DNA of 33,978 bases, taken from the NCBI GenBank assembly GCA_017399305.1, contig JAFQDK010000002.1, positions 1-33,978 of the forward strand. Reading direction: 5' to 3'. The translations under genes and the position numbers were made by a program. Within the stretch, counting starts at the first letter, position 1. Every line of letters starts with the position of its first letter. Below, piece by piece: positions 7,338 to 14,734 of the stretch. Origin of the DNA: Clostridia bacterium (lineage in GTDB: Bacteria; Bacillota; Clostridia; Oscillospirales; CAG-272). The notes beneath the pieces were generated by a model. That model was not told the DNA's origin, did no database searches, and was given only the letters and a program-made list of their open reading frames with translations.

Positions 7338-8730
7338 GCTGCTGAAGCACGCTTTTGAAGAACATAAAAATCGCCCTGCATACAAAATAGGTGAGTACAA
7401 GCTTACATACGGTGAACTTTTCGACAAAGCATCACACTATGCTTCTCTTCTCAGAAAACAAGGTTCTTCCCCCGTGATTCTCTACGGTAAAAAAACGATA
7501 AACACCGTTATTGGAATTATCTCATGCATTCTCGCGAGGAGAACATATATCCCACTCGACCTTAACTCTCCGGAATCGCGCGTGAAGAAAATCACAGATA
7601 TAGCAGGCGCTACCCTTGTTGTCACCAGCGAAAACATCAACATCGACAATGTTGACTGTGTATCACTTGACGGTCTGCAATCATTTGCAGACGGTGAAGA
7701 AAAGGAACCGACATGCGGTGATATTGTTTACATAATCTTCACTTCCGGCACTACCGGTATACCCAAGGGGGTACCGATATCAAACAGCAACCTCAAAAGT
7801 TTTATCACATGGATAAGCGCGTTTTCCCCTCTTGATACTTTCAAAGAAATAAACGTAATGAATCAGGCAGAGTTCTGTTTTGACCTGAGTGTTGCCGATT
7901 TCTACTACGCTTTATGCAACGGTCACAGACTTGTTTCATATGAAGCTGACAAAGCGCCGATCGCGGACTTCGTAGAGGAAAATGCAATAAACTATATGGT
8001 CATCACGCCAACTTTTGCAAGGCTTTGTCTGCTTGATGAAAAGTTTAATGCATCCGACTGTCCTACGCTTAAATGCATTTATTTTTGCGGAGAAACTCTC
8101 GAGAAAAAGACGGCAAAACGTCTTTTCAGAAGATTCCCGGATATCTGCCTTATCAACGCATATGGTCCTACCGAAGCAACATCGGCAGTATCAGCCGTAA
8201 TCGTAACACGCGATATGCTTGATGATGAAAGGTCATTGCCTATAGGCAAGACAGGCATGCATGCTACCGAAATATGCATAGAAGACGGCGAAATCGTACT
8301 AAAAGGCAACAGCGTTTTTGGCGGTTACCTTGGTGCAGATCTTGAAAGTCACTATGTTGAAAACGGCAAGAACTGCTATAAAACTGGTGACCTTGGCGAA
8401 ATTGCTAACGGTCTGCTTTATTATCACGGACGTATGGACTCCCAGATCAAATACAAGGGATACCGTATTGAACTCGGAGATATTGAAAGCCATCTGCTTA
8501 AAATAAGCGGTGTGGTTGAAGCAGCTGTCATCACTAAAAAGTCCGGCGACACCATCAAAGGTATTTATGCATTTGTTGTTGTCAAAAAAGATCTTGACGA
8601 AGATTTCATCAAGTCTGAATTGCACAAGACATTGCCAAAATATATGATGCCTAAAAAAGTTACTGTAATTGACAAAATGCCTGTAACAAACAATAAAAAG
8701 CTTGATAGAAAAGCGTTGGAGATGCTATGA
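7330..8730 (+). CDS. DltA-like D-alanine (amino acid) adenylation enzyme
   Basis: A 466-residue ANL-superfamily enzyme that should activate an amino acid as acyl-adenylate and load it on a carrier protein. Seen core motifs: TSGTTGIPKG (138-147), NAYGPTEA (276-283), YKTGDLG (350-356), KGYRIELGDIE, and the C-terminal catalytic lysine in NNKKLDRKAL (Lys456/457). FCFDLSVADFYYAL and YFCGETL match the D-alanine-specific DltA group better than general NRPS domains. I chose ATG 7330 over GTG 7321 because AGGAG ends at 7320. It overlaps the vanW-like gene by 8 nt and the carrier gene by 4 nt. DltB and DltD are absent nearby. D-alanine as substrate is inferred, not shown. Confidence 0.88.
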   Translation: MFELLKHAFEEHKNRPAYKIGEYKLTYGELFDKASHYASLLRKQGSSPVILYGKKTINTVIGIISCILARRTYIPLDLNSPESRVKKITDIAGATLVVTSENINIDNVDCVSLDGLQSFADGEEKEPTCGDIVYIIFTSGTTGIPKGVPISNSNLKSFITWISAFSPLDTFKEINVMNQAEFCFDLSVADFYYALCNGHRLVSYEADKAPIADFVEENAINYMVITPTFARLCLLDEKFNASDCPTLKCIYFCGETLEKKTAKRLFRRFPDICLINAYGPTEATSAVSAVIVTRDMLDDERSLPIGKTGMHATEICIEDGEIVLKGNSVFGGYLGADLESHYVENGKNCYKTGDLGEIANGLLYYHGRMDSQIKYKGYRIELGDIESHLLKISGVVEAAVITKKSGDTIKGIYAFVVVKKDLDEDFIKSELHKTLPKYMMPKKVTVIDKMPVTNNKKLDRKALEML

Positions 8731-8963
8731 AAAGAATAAATGTTTCAGAACTTCTGTTTGAGATATGCGAAGACAAAGCTGTATATGATCCCGACTGCGA
8801 ACTTCTTGAAAGTGAGATTCTTGATTCTCTTGCTTTTATTGAACTGTTCTCGCGACTTGAAGACGAAGGAATTGAGCTTCAGCCTACAAGAATTGACCGC
8901 TCGCTGTTAAGCACCCCCAGAAAGATTGAAAAGCTTATCAACAAATATCTTGAAGAAAATTAA
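8727..8963 (+). CDS. DltC-like acyl/peptidyl carrier protein
   Basis: A 78-residue acidic carrier protein. ESEILDSLAFIELF (28-41) contains the attachment serine Ser34 in the DSL context, where a 4'-phosphopantetheine arm would carry the activated amino acid. The tail RIDRSLLSTPRKIEKLI resembles the end of DltC (an aspartate/arginine before TP-KI). Length equals that of DltC. It overlaps the adenylation gene by an ATGA and is followed directly by a strong terminator, closing the unit. A general peptidyl carrier protein is the alternative. The phosphopantetheinyl transferase needed for activation is not in the window. Confidence 0.85.
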   Translation: MKRINVSELLFEICEDKAVYDPDCELLESEILDSLAFIELFSRLEDEGIELQPTRIDRSLLSTPRKIEKLINKYLEEN

Positions 8964-8966
8964 ATG

Positions 8967-8993
8967 AAATCCCCGACAAGTCGGGGATTTTTT
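8967..8993 (+). terminator. Terminator closing the vanW-like / dltA-like / dltC-like unit
   Basis: AATCCCCGAC, AA loop, GTCGGGGATT, then a T-run. It starts four bases after the carrier-protein stop codon. Confidence 0.92.
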
Positions 8994-9015
8994 ATGTGAA
9001 AAAACGTATGATATA

Positions 9016-9044
9016 TTGCATTTCTTGGGTTATGATAGTATAAT
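9016..9044 (+). promoter_or_regulatory. Promoter of the yhcH-aminotransferase-trpS-tagO operon
   Basis: -35 TTGCAT (9016-9021), 17-bp spacer, -10 TATAAT (9039-9044). It is the only good promoter before a series of six tightly packed genes that runs to the terminator at 14293. The leader is about 45 nt and holds no T-box. Confidence 0.78.
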
Positions 9045-9066
9045 AAATATGTATGTAATTTTGTTT

Positions 9067-9081
9067 TGCGGCTTTGCCGCA
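9067..9081 (+). promoter_or_regulatory. Small perfect hairpin abutting the yhcH ribosome binding site
   Basis: TGCGGC-TTT-GCCGCA forms a six-pair stem with a three-base loop whose last base is the first base of the AGGAGG (9081-9086). It could stabilise the mRNA 5' end or tune initiation. Function is inferred from position only. Confidence 0.45.
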
Positions 9082-9094
9082 GGAGGACATTAAA

Positions 9095-9553
9095 ATGATC
9101 GTTGACAGAATTGAAAACCTTAAACTCTATATTCCCTACAATGCAAAGCTCGCTGTTGTATGCGACTACCTTGCAAAAACCGATATCCATGCTCTTGAAG
9201 TTGGTAAGTACGATATCGCCGACGGCGTTCGCGTTGTTGTAAACGCATTTACCCCCAAGGAGCCGGAAGTTGCAAAATGGGAAACACACAAGAAGTATAT
9301 CGACCTTCAGTACCTCATCGAAGGCGATGAAACCATGGGATATCTTCACATTGACGAAATGGAAGATGCAGAGTATAACGAAGAAAAGGATATCAGCTAT
9401 CCTGTACCAAAAGCAGATGCGGACATGACCCTCATCCCCCTCAAGACCGGTCATTTTGCATTCCTTGAGCCAAGAGATGCTCACCGCCCTTCTGCAAAGC
9501 TTCACGCAACCGCTTCTAAAAAGCTTATTTTCAAGATTCCCGTAGAAGGCTAA
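9095..9553 (+). CDS. YhcH/YjgK/YiaL-family cupin protein
   Basis: A 152-residue DUF386 protein. Family features are KYDIADGVRVVV, WETHKKYIDLQYLIEGDE, and FAFLEPRDAHRPS, whose His and Glu/Asp residues correspond to the metal-binding positions of this cupin-like fold. Relatives occur in sialic-acid and sugar-acid catabolic operons, sometimes as anomerase-like enzymes, but the reaction here is not known. ATG 9095 is chosen because AGGAGG lies eight bases upstream. It is the first gene of a long operon; the aminotransferase starts four bases after its stop. No other sugar-catabolism genes are nearby, so the usual context does not explain its role. Confidence 0.88.
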   Translation: MIVDRIENLKLYIPYNAKLAVVCDYLAKTDIHALEVGKYDIADGVRVVVNAFTPKEPEVAKWETHKKYIDLQYLIEGDETMGYLHIDEMEDAEYNEEKDISYPVPKADADMTLIPLKTGHFAFLEPRDAHRPSAKLHATASKKLIFKIPVEG

Positions 9554-9557
9554 AACA

Positions 9558-10754
9558 ATGAACTATCAGTTTTCTGACAAACTGGCGAACTTAAAGCCGT
9601 CAGCAATACGTGAGATATTCAAAAACCTCACAGACCCCTCCGTTATTTCTTTTGGTGGCGGTAATCCCTCTCCAGAGTCATTCCCTGTAAATGAATTAAA
9701 AATTCTTGCTGCCGATATATTTGACAACAACTCTACCGCCGCACTCCAATACAACATCACCGAGGGATATGCTCCTCTGCGTGACCTCTTAAAGAAGCGC
9801 GTTAAGGATAAGTTCGATATCGGTCGCGACTTTGATGAAACAATTGTGGTTTCAGGCGGCCAGCAAGGACTGGAACTCGCTTGCAAGACATTTTGCAACG
9901 AGGGCGATGTTGTGCTTTGCGAGGACCCGAGCTTTATTGGTGCGCTTAACTCCTTTCGTTCAAACGGTGCAAAAACAGTAGGCGTCGCTTGCGACAATGA
10001 CGGTATCATTCCGGAACTTCTGGAAGAAAGACTAAAGACTGTTGCCAACGTAAAGATGCTTTACATCATTCCTACATTCCAGAATCCAATGGGCATCACC
10101 ACACCGATTGAGCGCAGAAAGCGCGTATATGAGCTTTGCAAGCAATACGGCGTTATGATACTTGAGGACAACCCATACGGTGAGCTTCGTTTCAGTGGCG
10201 ATGATGTACCTACAATAAAGTCGATGGATGAAGAAGGCATTGTCATCTACTGCTCATCTCTTTCAAAAATACTTTCACCCGGTATGCGTATCGGATATAT
10301 TGTCGCGCCTTCAGAAGTTACCTCAAAGATGGTTGTAGCAAAACAGGGCGAAGACGTACACACAAACATCTTCTTCCAGATGCTGTGTTACAAATACATG
10401 ACTGAATGTGATCTTGAGGCGCACATTATGAAGATACGCGAAATCTACCGTAAAAAGAGTTCTCTCATGCTTGAGTGCCTTGAAAAGGAACTCCCAAGCG
10501 AAATAACATTTACTCGTCCTTGCGGAGGTCTCTTTATATGGTGCACATTGCCGCGCGGACTTGACAGCGCCGACTTTATCAAAGGGCTTTCAAGCCGCAA
10601 AGTTGTTGCTGTACCAGGCGCTACATTTCTTTCCAATGAAAACGGAAGCTCCTCTTCATTCCGCCTGAATTACTCCACACCTTCCGATGATGATATCAGA
10701 CGCGGTGTGAAGATTCTCGGCGAATATGCAAAAGAATATCTTGCAAACAACTGA
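9558..10754 (+). CDS. PLP-dependent class I/II aminotransferase (LysN/ARO8-like)
   Basis: A 398-residue fold-type I aminotransferase. ISFGGGNPSPESFP (30-43), SGGQQGLEL (99-107), IPTFQNPMGI (171-180), LEDNPYGELRF (Asp204, Tyr207) and SSLSKILSPGMRIGY with the PLP lysine Lys237 follow the order of the 2-aminoadipate/aromatic/branched-chain aminotransferase group. No N-terminal GntR domain is present, so it is not a MocR regulator. It sits between yhcH (4-bp gap) and trpS (14-bp gap). An aromatic substrate would fit the trpS neighbour, but that is only suggestive. Cytoplasmic; amino-acid specificity not determinable by eye. Confidence 0.88.
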   Translation: MNYQFSDKLANLKPSAIREIFKNLTDPSVISFGGGNPSPESFPVNELKILAADIFDNNSTAALQYNITEGYAPLRDLLKKRVKDKFDIGRDFDETIVVSGGQQGLELACKTFCNEGDVVLCEDPSFIGALNSFRSNGAKTVGVACDNDGIIPELLEERLKTVANVKMLYIIPTFQNPMGITTPIERRKRVYELCKQYGVMILEDNPYGELRFSGDDVPTIKSMDEEGIVIYCSSLSKILSPGMRIGYIVAPSEVTSKMVVAKQGEDVHTNIFFQMLCYKYMTECDLEAHIMKIREIYRKKSSLMLECLEKELPSEITFTRPCGGLFIWCTLPRGLDSADFIKGLSSRKVVAVPGATFLSNENGSSSSFRLNYSTPSDDDIRRGVKILGEYAKEYLANN

Positions 10755-10768
10755 AAGGTAACTAAAAA

Positions 10769-11767
10769 ATGTTAGACGATAAGAAAGTGGTTTTCTCCGG
10801 CGTACAGCCCTCAGGAAACCTGACAATTGGCAATTATCTCGGCGCTATCCGTAATTTTTCGGAATTTTCTGACCTTTACAAGTGTTTCTACTGCGTTGTA
10901 GATATGCACGCTATCACTGTTCGTCAGGTACCCGCCGAGCTTCGTCGCCGCACGTATGAGACACTTGCGCTTTATATTGCCTGCGGTCTTGACCCAAAAA
11001 AGAATACACTTTATGTGCAGTCACACGTTTCGGGACATGCAGAGCTTGGCTGGATTCTTGACTGCTACACAATGTTTGGTGAACTGTCGCGTATGACTCA
11101 GTTCAAAGATAAGAGTGCAAAGCATTCTGATAATGTAAATGCAGGTCTTTTCACATATCCAACACTCATGGCGGCGGACATTCTGCTCTATCAGACCGAC
11201 CTCGTTCCTGTAGGCGTTGACCAGAAGCAGCACCTTGAACTTGCACGTGACATCGCAGAACGTTTTAACGGTATTTACGGCGATACATTTGTTGTTCCCG
11301 ACGGATATATGGCTAAAAACGGTGCAAAAATCATGTCACTTGCAGAGCCCGCAAAGAAGATGTCAAAATCTGACGAAAACACAAACGCTGTTGTCTACAT
11401 CCTTGACCCAAAGGACGACGTTATGCGCAAATTCAAGAGAGCGGTAACAGACTCTGACACTTGCGTTAAATTTGCTGAAGGTAAAGACGGAATCAACAAC
11501 CTTATGACTATCTATTCCTGCTTTACAGGCAAAACATTTGAAGAAATCGAAAGAGAATTTGACGGTAAGGGCTACGGCGACTTTAAACTTGCCGTAGGCG
11601 AAGCATGTGCTGACGGTCTCGCACCCGTTCGTGAGGAGTTTGCACGTCTTGTGGCCGACAAAGCATATCTCGAAGAAGTAATGAAAAACGGTGCTGCTGA
11701 AGCATCCTATTATGCGCGCAAAACACTTTCCAAAGTTAAGCGCAAGGTAGGCTTCACGGCTATCTAA
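10769..11767 (+). CDS. trpS: Tryptophan-tRNA ligase
   Basis: A 332-residue class Ic aminoacyl-tRNA synthetase that charges tRNA-Trp. GVQPSGNLTIGNYLGAI (11-27) carries the HIGH-equivalent TIGN (19-22), and KKMSKSDEN has the KMSKS loop (197-201). MAADILLYQTDLVPVGVDQKQHLEL is the conserved tryptophan-site region. Length is standard. GAAAGGT precedes the ATG. It is the third gene of an operon. No T-box leader lies before it or before the operon, although clostridial trpS genes often have one. tagO follows after 12 bp. Confidence 0.97.
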   Translation: MLDDKKVVFSGVQPSGNLTIGNYLGAIRNFSEFSDLYKCFYCVVDMHAITVRQVPAELRRRTYETLALYIACGLDPKKNTLYVQSHVSGHAELGWILDCYTMFGELSRMTQFKDKSAKHSDNVNAGLFTYPTLMAADILLYQTDLVPVGVDQKQHLELARDIAERFNGIYGDTFVVPDGYMAKNGAKIMSLAEPAKKMSKSDENTNAVVYILDPKDDVMRKFKRAVTDSDTCVKFAEGKDGINNLMTIYSCFTGKTFEEIEREFDGKGYGDFKLAVGEACADGLAPVREEFARLVADKAYLEEVMKNGAAEASYYARKTLSKVKRKVGFTAI

Positions 11768-11779
11768 GGAGAAATAACC

Positions 11780-12970
11780 ATGACTGAGTTTATTTACAGC
11801 CTGTGCGCGGTTATTTGCGCGGGGCTGCTTGCCTTTGCGCTGACACCTGTCGTGCGTGTTCTGGCAATAAAGATCAAGGCTATTGATATCCCCACGGACA
11901 ATCGCAGAATGCATCACAGACCCGTACCGCGTATCGGTGGTCTTGCAATATTCCTTGCATTCTTGATTGCAACTCTCTGTTTTTGCCCAATTGACCGCGA
12001 TCTTCTGACAATACTTGTCGGAGGGGCCGCTCTGGTTTTACTTGGAATTCTTGACGATATCTATCGCCTCAATGCTTTTTTGAAGCTTGCTGTGCAAATT
12101 ATCGTGGCACTTTTTGCCGTATCACAAGGTATCACGATTAATTTCATCGGCATAGGAGGAGAATACGTACTCTTTGGAGGATGGGCTGTACCGATAACTG
12201 TTATCTGGATCGTTGGTCTTACAAACGCTGTTAACTTCATTGACGGTCTTGACGGTCTCGCATGCGGCGTATCTGCTATCAGTTCTGTTTCGCTCTTCCT
12301 TGTAATGCTGCTTTCAGGTAGCAGTTCCGCTCACTGCCTTATCACAGCTATACTCATCGGATGCTGTCTTGGATTCTTCCCTTTCAATGCAAATCCTGCA
12401 AAAATTTTCATGGGCGACACAGGAGCGCTATTCCTTGGATATACACTTTCTATTCTTTCTGTAGTAGGTGTATTCAAAGCAGACATGGTGCTTGCCTTCT
12501 TCGTTCCGCTATCTATTTTCGGTCTGCCGCTTGCTGACACTGCTTTTGCAATCTTTCGCAGACTTCTTCACGGCAAGAGCCCCTTTGCACCTGACCGCGG
12601 TCATCTGCATCACAGACTTATTGACATGGGATTCGGTCAGAAGCAAAGTGTGCGTATCCTCTATGCGCTTTGTGCTATCCTCGGAATAGCTTCAGTAATG
12701 CTTACACGCGATGTATGGATCGGCGGTGTTATTATACTGATAGTCACACTTGTGATTTTCATTTTGCTGTTCCGCATCCTCAGCAATCCAAAATGGCGCA
12801 GCCACTCCGGTGTTTACAATGAAGATGACGGAGTAGCACCGCCTGTAGAAACTTTTGACGATGTTGGCATACCTACTCCTAAATACGGCAGAAACGCCTT
12901 TGTTCAGTTTGAAGAAATGGGCGATTCGCCTTCCGCTGCCGAAAAAGAGGATAACAAGAGTGAAAAGTAA
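11780..12970 (+). CDS. tagO: Undecaprenyl-phosphate GlcNAc-1-phosphate transferase (TagO/WecA type)
   Basis: A 396-residue polytopic membrane enzyme of the MraY/WecA superfamily. It would start teichoic-acid or other wall-polymer synthesis by moving a sugar-1-phosphate from UDP-GlcNAc to undecaprenyl phosphate. HHRPVPRIGGLA (45-56), LDDIYRLN with Asp92-Asp93, NFIDGLDGLA (152-161), KIFMGDTGALFLGY and DRGHLHHRL are the catalytic and substrate loops. The DRGHLHHRL motif fits WecA/TagO rather than MraY. About ten hydrophobic helices are visible, with a soluble acidic tail. AAGGAG precedes the ATG. The end overlaps the next gene by 11 nt. The polymer it serves cannot be told from here. Confidence 0.9.
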   Translation: MTEFIYSLCAVICAGLLAFALTPVVRVLAIKIKAIDIPTDNRRMHHRPVPRIGGLAIFLAFLIATLCFCPIDRDLLTILVGGAALVLLGILDDIYRLNAFLKLAVQIIVALFAVSQGITINFIGIGGEYVLFGGWAVPITVIWIVGLTNAVNFIDGLDGLACGVSAISSVSLFLVMLLSGSSSAHCLITAILIGCCLGFFPFNANPAKIFMGDTGALFLGYTLSILSVVGVFKADMVLAFFVPLSIFGLPLADTAFAIFRRLLHGKSPFAPDRGHLHHRLIDMGFGQKQSVRILYALCAILGIASVMLTRDVWIGGVIILIVTLVIFILLFRILSNPKWRSHSGVYNEDDGVAPPVETFDDVGIPTPKYGRNAFVQFEEMGDSPSAAEKEDNKSEK

Positions 12971-13787
12971 GCAAAACAAGCCTATTGGAGAAACAACTTT
13001 CTACAGTACAAGAGGTATAATTATACTTGTAGTTGCGGTACTTATTTTTGCGGCTATCGCCTTGGTTTGTATGTATATGATAGGCGTAATAAAATTGCCG
13101 GGATTCATAAGCAATCATTTTACCGGCGAAACTATTCCCCCTTCAAATGCAGAAAATATTGCGCCGCTTGAGTCAGAAGCTGTTTATAAGGCGCTTCCGG
13201 CAGGTGAATATGCAATCGCACTTGCGGACATGCCTATCCCAAGCGAATACTATCTCAACTATAATATAACTTTAAGTTCGGAAGATAATAAAAACTCAAC
13301 AGACTATATTGCCATCAAAAAAGGCAATGACTGGTGGGTGCAGACATCTCGCGATGAAGTAATTCTGACAACAGCGATATGCAAAAACGATGTTATAACG
13401 ATAACTGACAATGCGAGCAACTCTTCTGTGACTGATACTTCAAAAATCGGTACCACTTTCAAGGAACGCTGCGGCATTATGCCACTGAGCGAACTTGTTG
13501 AAATGATACGCGCAGTTGAATGCGGCGAAAACATTGCCTATGGCGGTGGCATTACAACATATTCCCTCTCATTTACGCAAGCGCGCATAACCGGCGATAA
13601 TCTTTTCAACTTTAGTTTCACCTGTGAAAATGGTATAAGTGAAGAATACATCTTCGCCTTTGAATCTGCCGCAATACTTTCTGCAAAGAAAATTTTGAAC
13701 GGCAAAACAATCTATCAAATGGAGCTTTATGACAGCCGAAGTGATCTTAGCGAAATTGACACTGATGCGCTGTTTACCATTGAATAA
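12960..13787 (+). CDS. Single-pass membrane protein of unknown function
   Basis: A 275-residue protein if the GTG at 12960 is the start; GAGG lies nine bases before it and the reading frame overlaps the end of tagO. A short basic N-terminus precedes one strongly hydrophobic helix (about 19-43, GIIILVVAVLIFAAIALV), and the rest is predicted to be outside the cell. The soluble part is mixed alpha/beta with several Thr/Ser-rich stretches, and I recognise no domain. The topology and tagO overlap suggest an envelope role. An upstream in-frame ATG at 12855 lies wholly within tagO and is unlikely. GNAT follows after one base. Confidence 0.65.
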   Translation: MKSKQNKPIGETTFYSTRGIIILVVAVLIFAAIALVCMYMIGVIKLPGFISNHFTGETIPPSNAENIAPLESEAVYKALPAGEYAIALADMPIPSEYYLNYNITLSSEDNKNSTDYIAIKKGNDWWVQTSRDEVILTTAICKNDVITITDNASNSSVTDTSKIGTTFKERCGIMPLSELVEMIRAVECGENIAYGGGITTYSLSFTQARITGDNLFNFSFTCENGISEEYIFAFESAAILSAKKILNGKTIYQMELYDSRSDLSEIDTDALFTIE

Positions 13788-13788
13788 T

Positions 13789-14277
13789 ATGCTTACAATA
13801 AGAAAAACTACCACCAATGACCTGGACCGCGTAATGGAGATATACGACATTGCGCGAGACTTTATGGCAAAAAGCGGCAACCCTACGCAATGGGGTGACG
13901 GCTATCCTGTGCGCGCTCTGATCGAAGAGGACATTGAGCGTGGGGAAAGCTATGTGATTGTAGATGATTCCGAAATCCACGGAGTATTTATGTTCATGCA
14001 AAGAACAGAACCAACCTACGCAAAAATTGAAGGTGCATGGCTAAATGACCTCCCCTACGGCACAATTCACCGTGTTGCAACAGACGGAACTGTCAAAAGA
14101 TTATTTGACAGATGCGTTGAGTTTTGCGAAAAGATCACAACCAATCTGCGTGTTGATACACACAACGACAACTATCCCATGCAAAAAGCTATCGAGCGCA
14201 ACGGATTTACAAAATGCGGCACAATATATATGCTGCACGACGGCACTCCCAGAATTGCATATCAAAAAACAGTCTGA
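13789..14277 (+). CDS. GNAT-family N-acetyltransferase
   Basis: A 162-residue acetyl-CoA-dependent acyltransferase. MLTIRKTTTNDLDRVMEIY is a typical GNAT N-terminus, SYVIVDDSEIHGVFMF forms the central strands, and LRVDTHNDNYPMQKAIERNGF is the C-terminal motif B of ribosomal-protein or small-molecule acetyltransferases. The substrate is unknown. The ATG at 13789 lies one base after the stop of the membrane-protein gene and has no clear Shine-Dalgarno sequence, so translation is probably coupled. The last codons and stop form the 5' arm of the operon terminator. Confidence 0.85.
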   Translation: MLTIRKTTTNDLDRVMEIYDIARDFMAKSGNPTQWGDGYPVRALIEEDIERGESYVIVDDSEIHGVFMFMQRTEPTYAKIEGAWLNDLPYGTIHRVATDGTVKRLFDRCVEFCEKITTNLRVDTHNDNYPMQKAIERNGFTKCGTIYMLHDGTPRIAYQKTV

Positions 14278-14293
14278 TTTTCAGACTGTTTTT
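14265..14293 (+). terminator. Terminator of the yhcH-to-GNAT operon
   Basis: AAAAACAGTCTGA (14265-14277), TTT loop, TCAGACTGTTTTT (14281-14293). The stop codon TGA of the GNAT gene is the last part of the 5' arm. Confidence 0.9.
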
Positions 14294-14303
14294 ATTTTAC
14301 CTA

Positions 14304-14354
14304 TTGACAAGTTGTTCTACATTATGTAGAATGATTATAGACTACAACGTGTAG
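14304..14354 (+). promoter_or_regulatory. BlaI-type promoter with two operators
   Basis: -35 TTGACA (14304-14309), 17-bp spacer, -10 TAGAAT (14327-14332). A perfect inverted repeat TTCTACA-TTA-TGTAGAA (14315-14331) covers the spacer and most of the -10 box, and a second CTACA-ACG-TGTAG (14342-14354) covers the start-site region. The centres are 25 bp apart. TACA-N3-TGTA is the known core of BlaI/MecI operators, so the downstream BlaI-like protein very likely represses its own operon here. Confidence 0.9.
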
Positions 14355-14369
14355 AATAGGAGAAAAATT

Positions 14370-14729
14370 ATGAGTGAATTGCAAATGGGAGTTGTTGAGT
14401 CACGTTTTGCAGACATTGTATGGCAAAGAGAGCCGGTAAGCACCTTAGAGCTTGTAAAGCTTTGCGAGTCAGAATTCAACTGGAAAAAGACCACAACCTA
14501 CACTGTTTTAAAAAGGCTTTGTGAAAAAGGTATTTTTCAGAATAATAAGGGAACTGTCACTTCGCTCATTTCGCGTGAAGAATTTTATGCGCGGCAGAGT
14601 AAAAAATTTGTCGACGAAACCTTTGGCGGTTCTCTGCCCGCTTTTCTTGCCGCTTTTACGCACAGGAATGAACTTTCAAAAGAGGAAATTGACGAACTTA
14701 CCCGTATGATAGAAAAATACAAGGGGTGA
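14370..14729 (+). CDS. BlaI/MecI/CopY-family transcriptional repressor
   Basis: A 119-residue winged-helix repressor of the BlaI family. The N-terminal DNA-binding half (about 1-70) shows ESRFADIVWQREPVST and KKTTTYTVLKRLCEKGIF, the recognition-helix region. The C-terminal half, with FVDETFGGSLPAFLAAF and KEEIDELTRMIEKY, is the dimerisation and cleavage-sensitive part. AGGAGA precedes the ATG. The operators in its promoter match BlaI sites. It is followed within five bases by the M56 peptidase sensor, the usual partner that relieves repression. No beta-lactamase or PBP2a gene is adjacent, so the regulated targets besides itself are unknown. Confidence 0.93.
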   Translation: MSELQMGVVESRFADIVWQREPVSTLELVKLCESEFNWKKTTTYTVLKRLCEKGIFQNNKGTVTSLISREEFYARQSKKFVDETFGGSLPAFLAAFTHRNELSKEEIDELTRMIEKYKG

Positions 14730-14734
14730 GCAAG

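Noticed and set aside
8964-9094. Riboswitch or T-box before the trpS operon
   Set aside because: Besides the promoter and the small 9067-9081 hairpin, no T-box motif (TGGNACCGCG-like) or other known leader pattern was seen.
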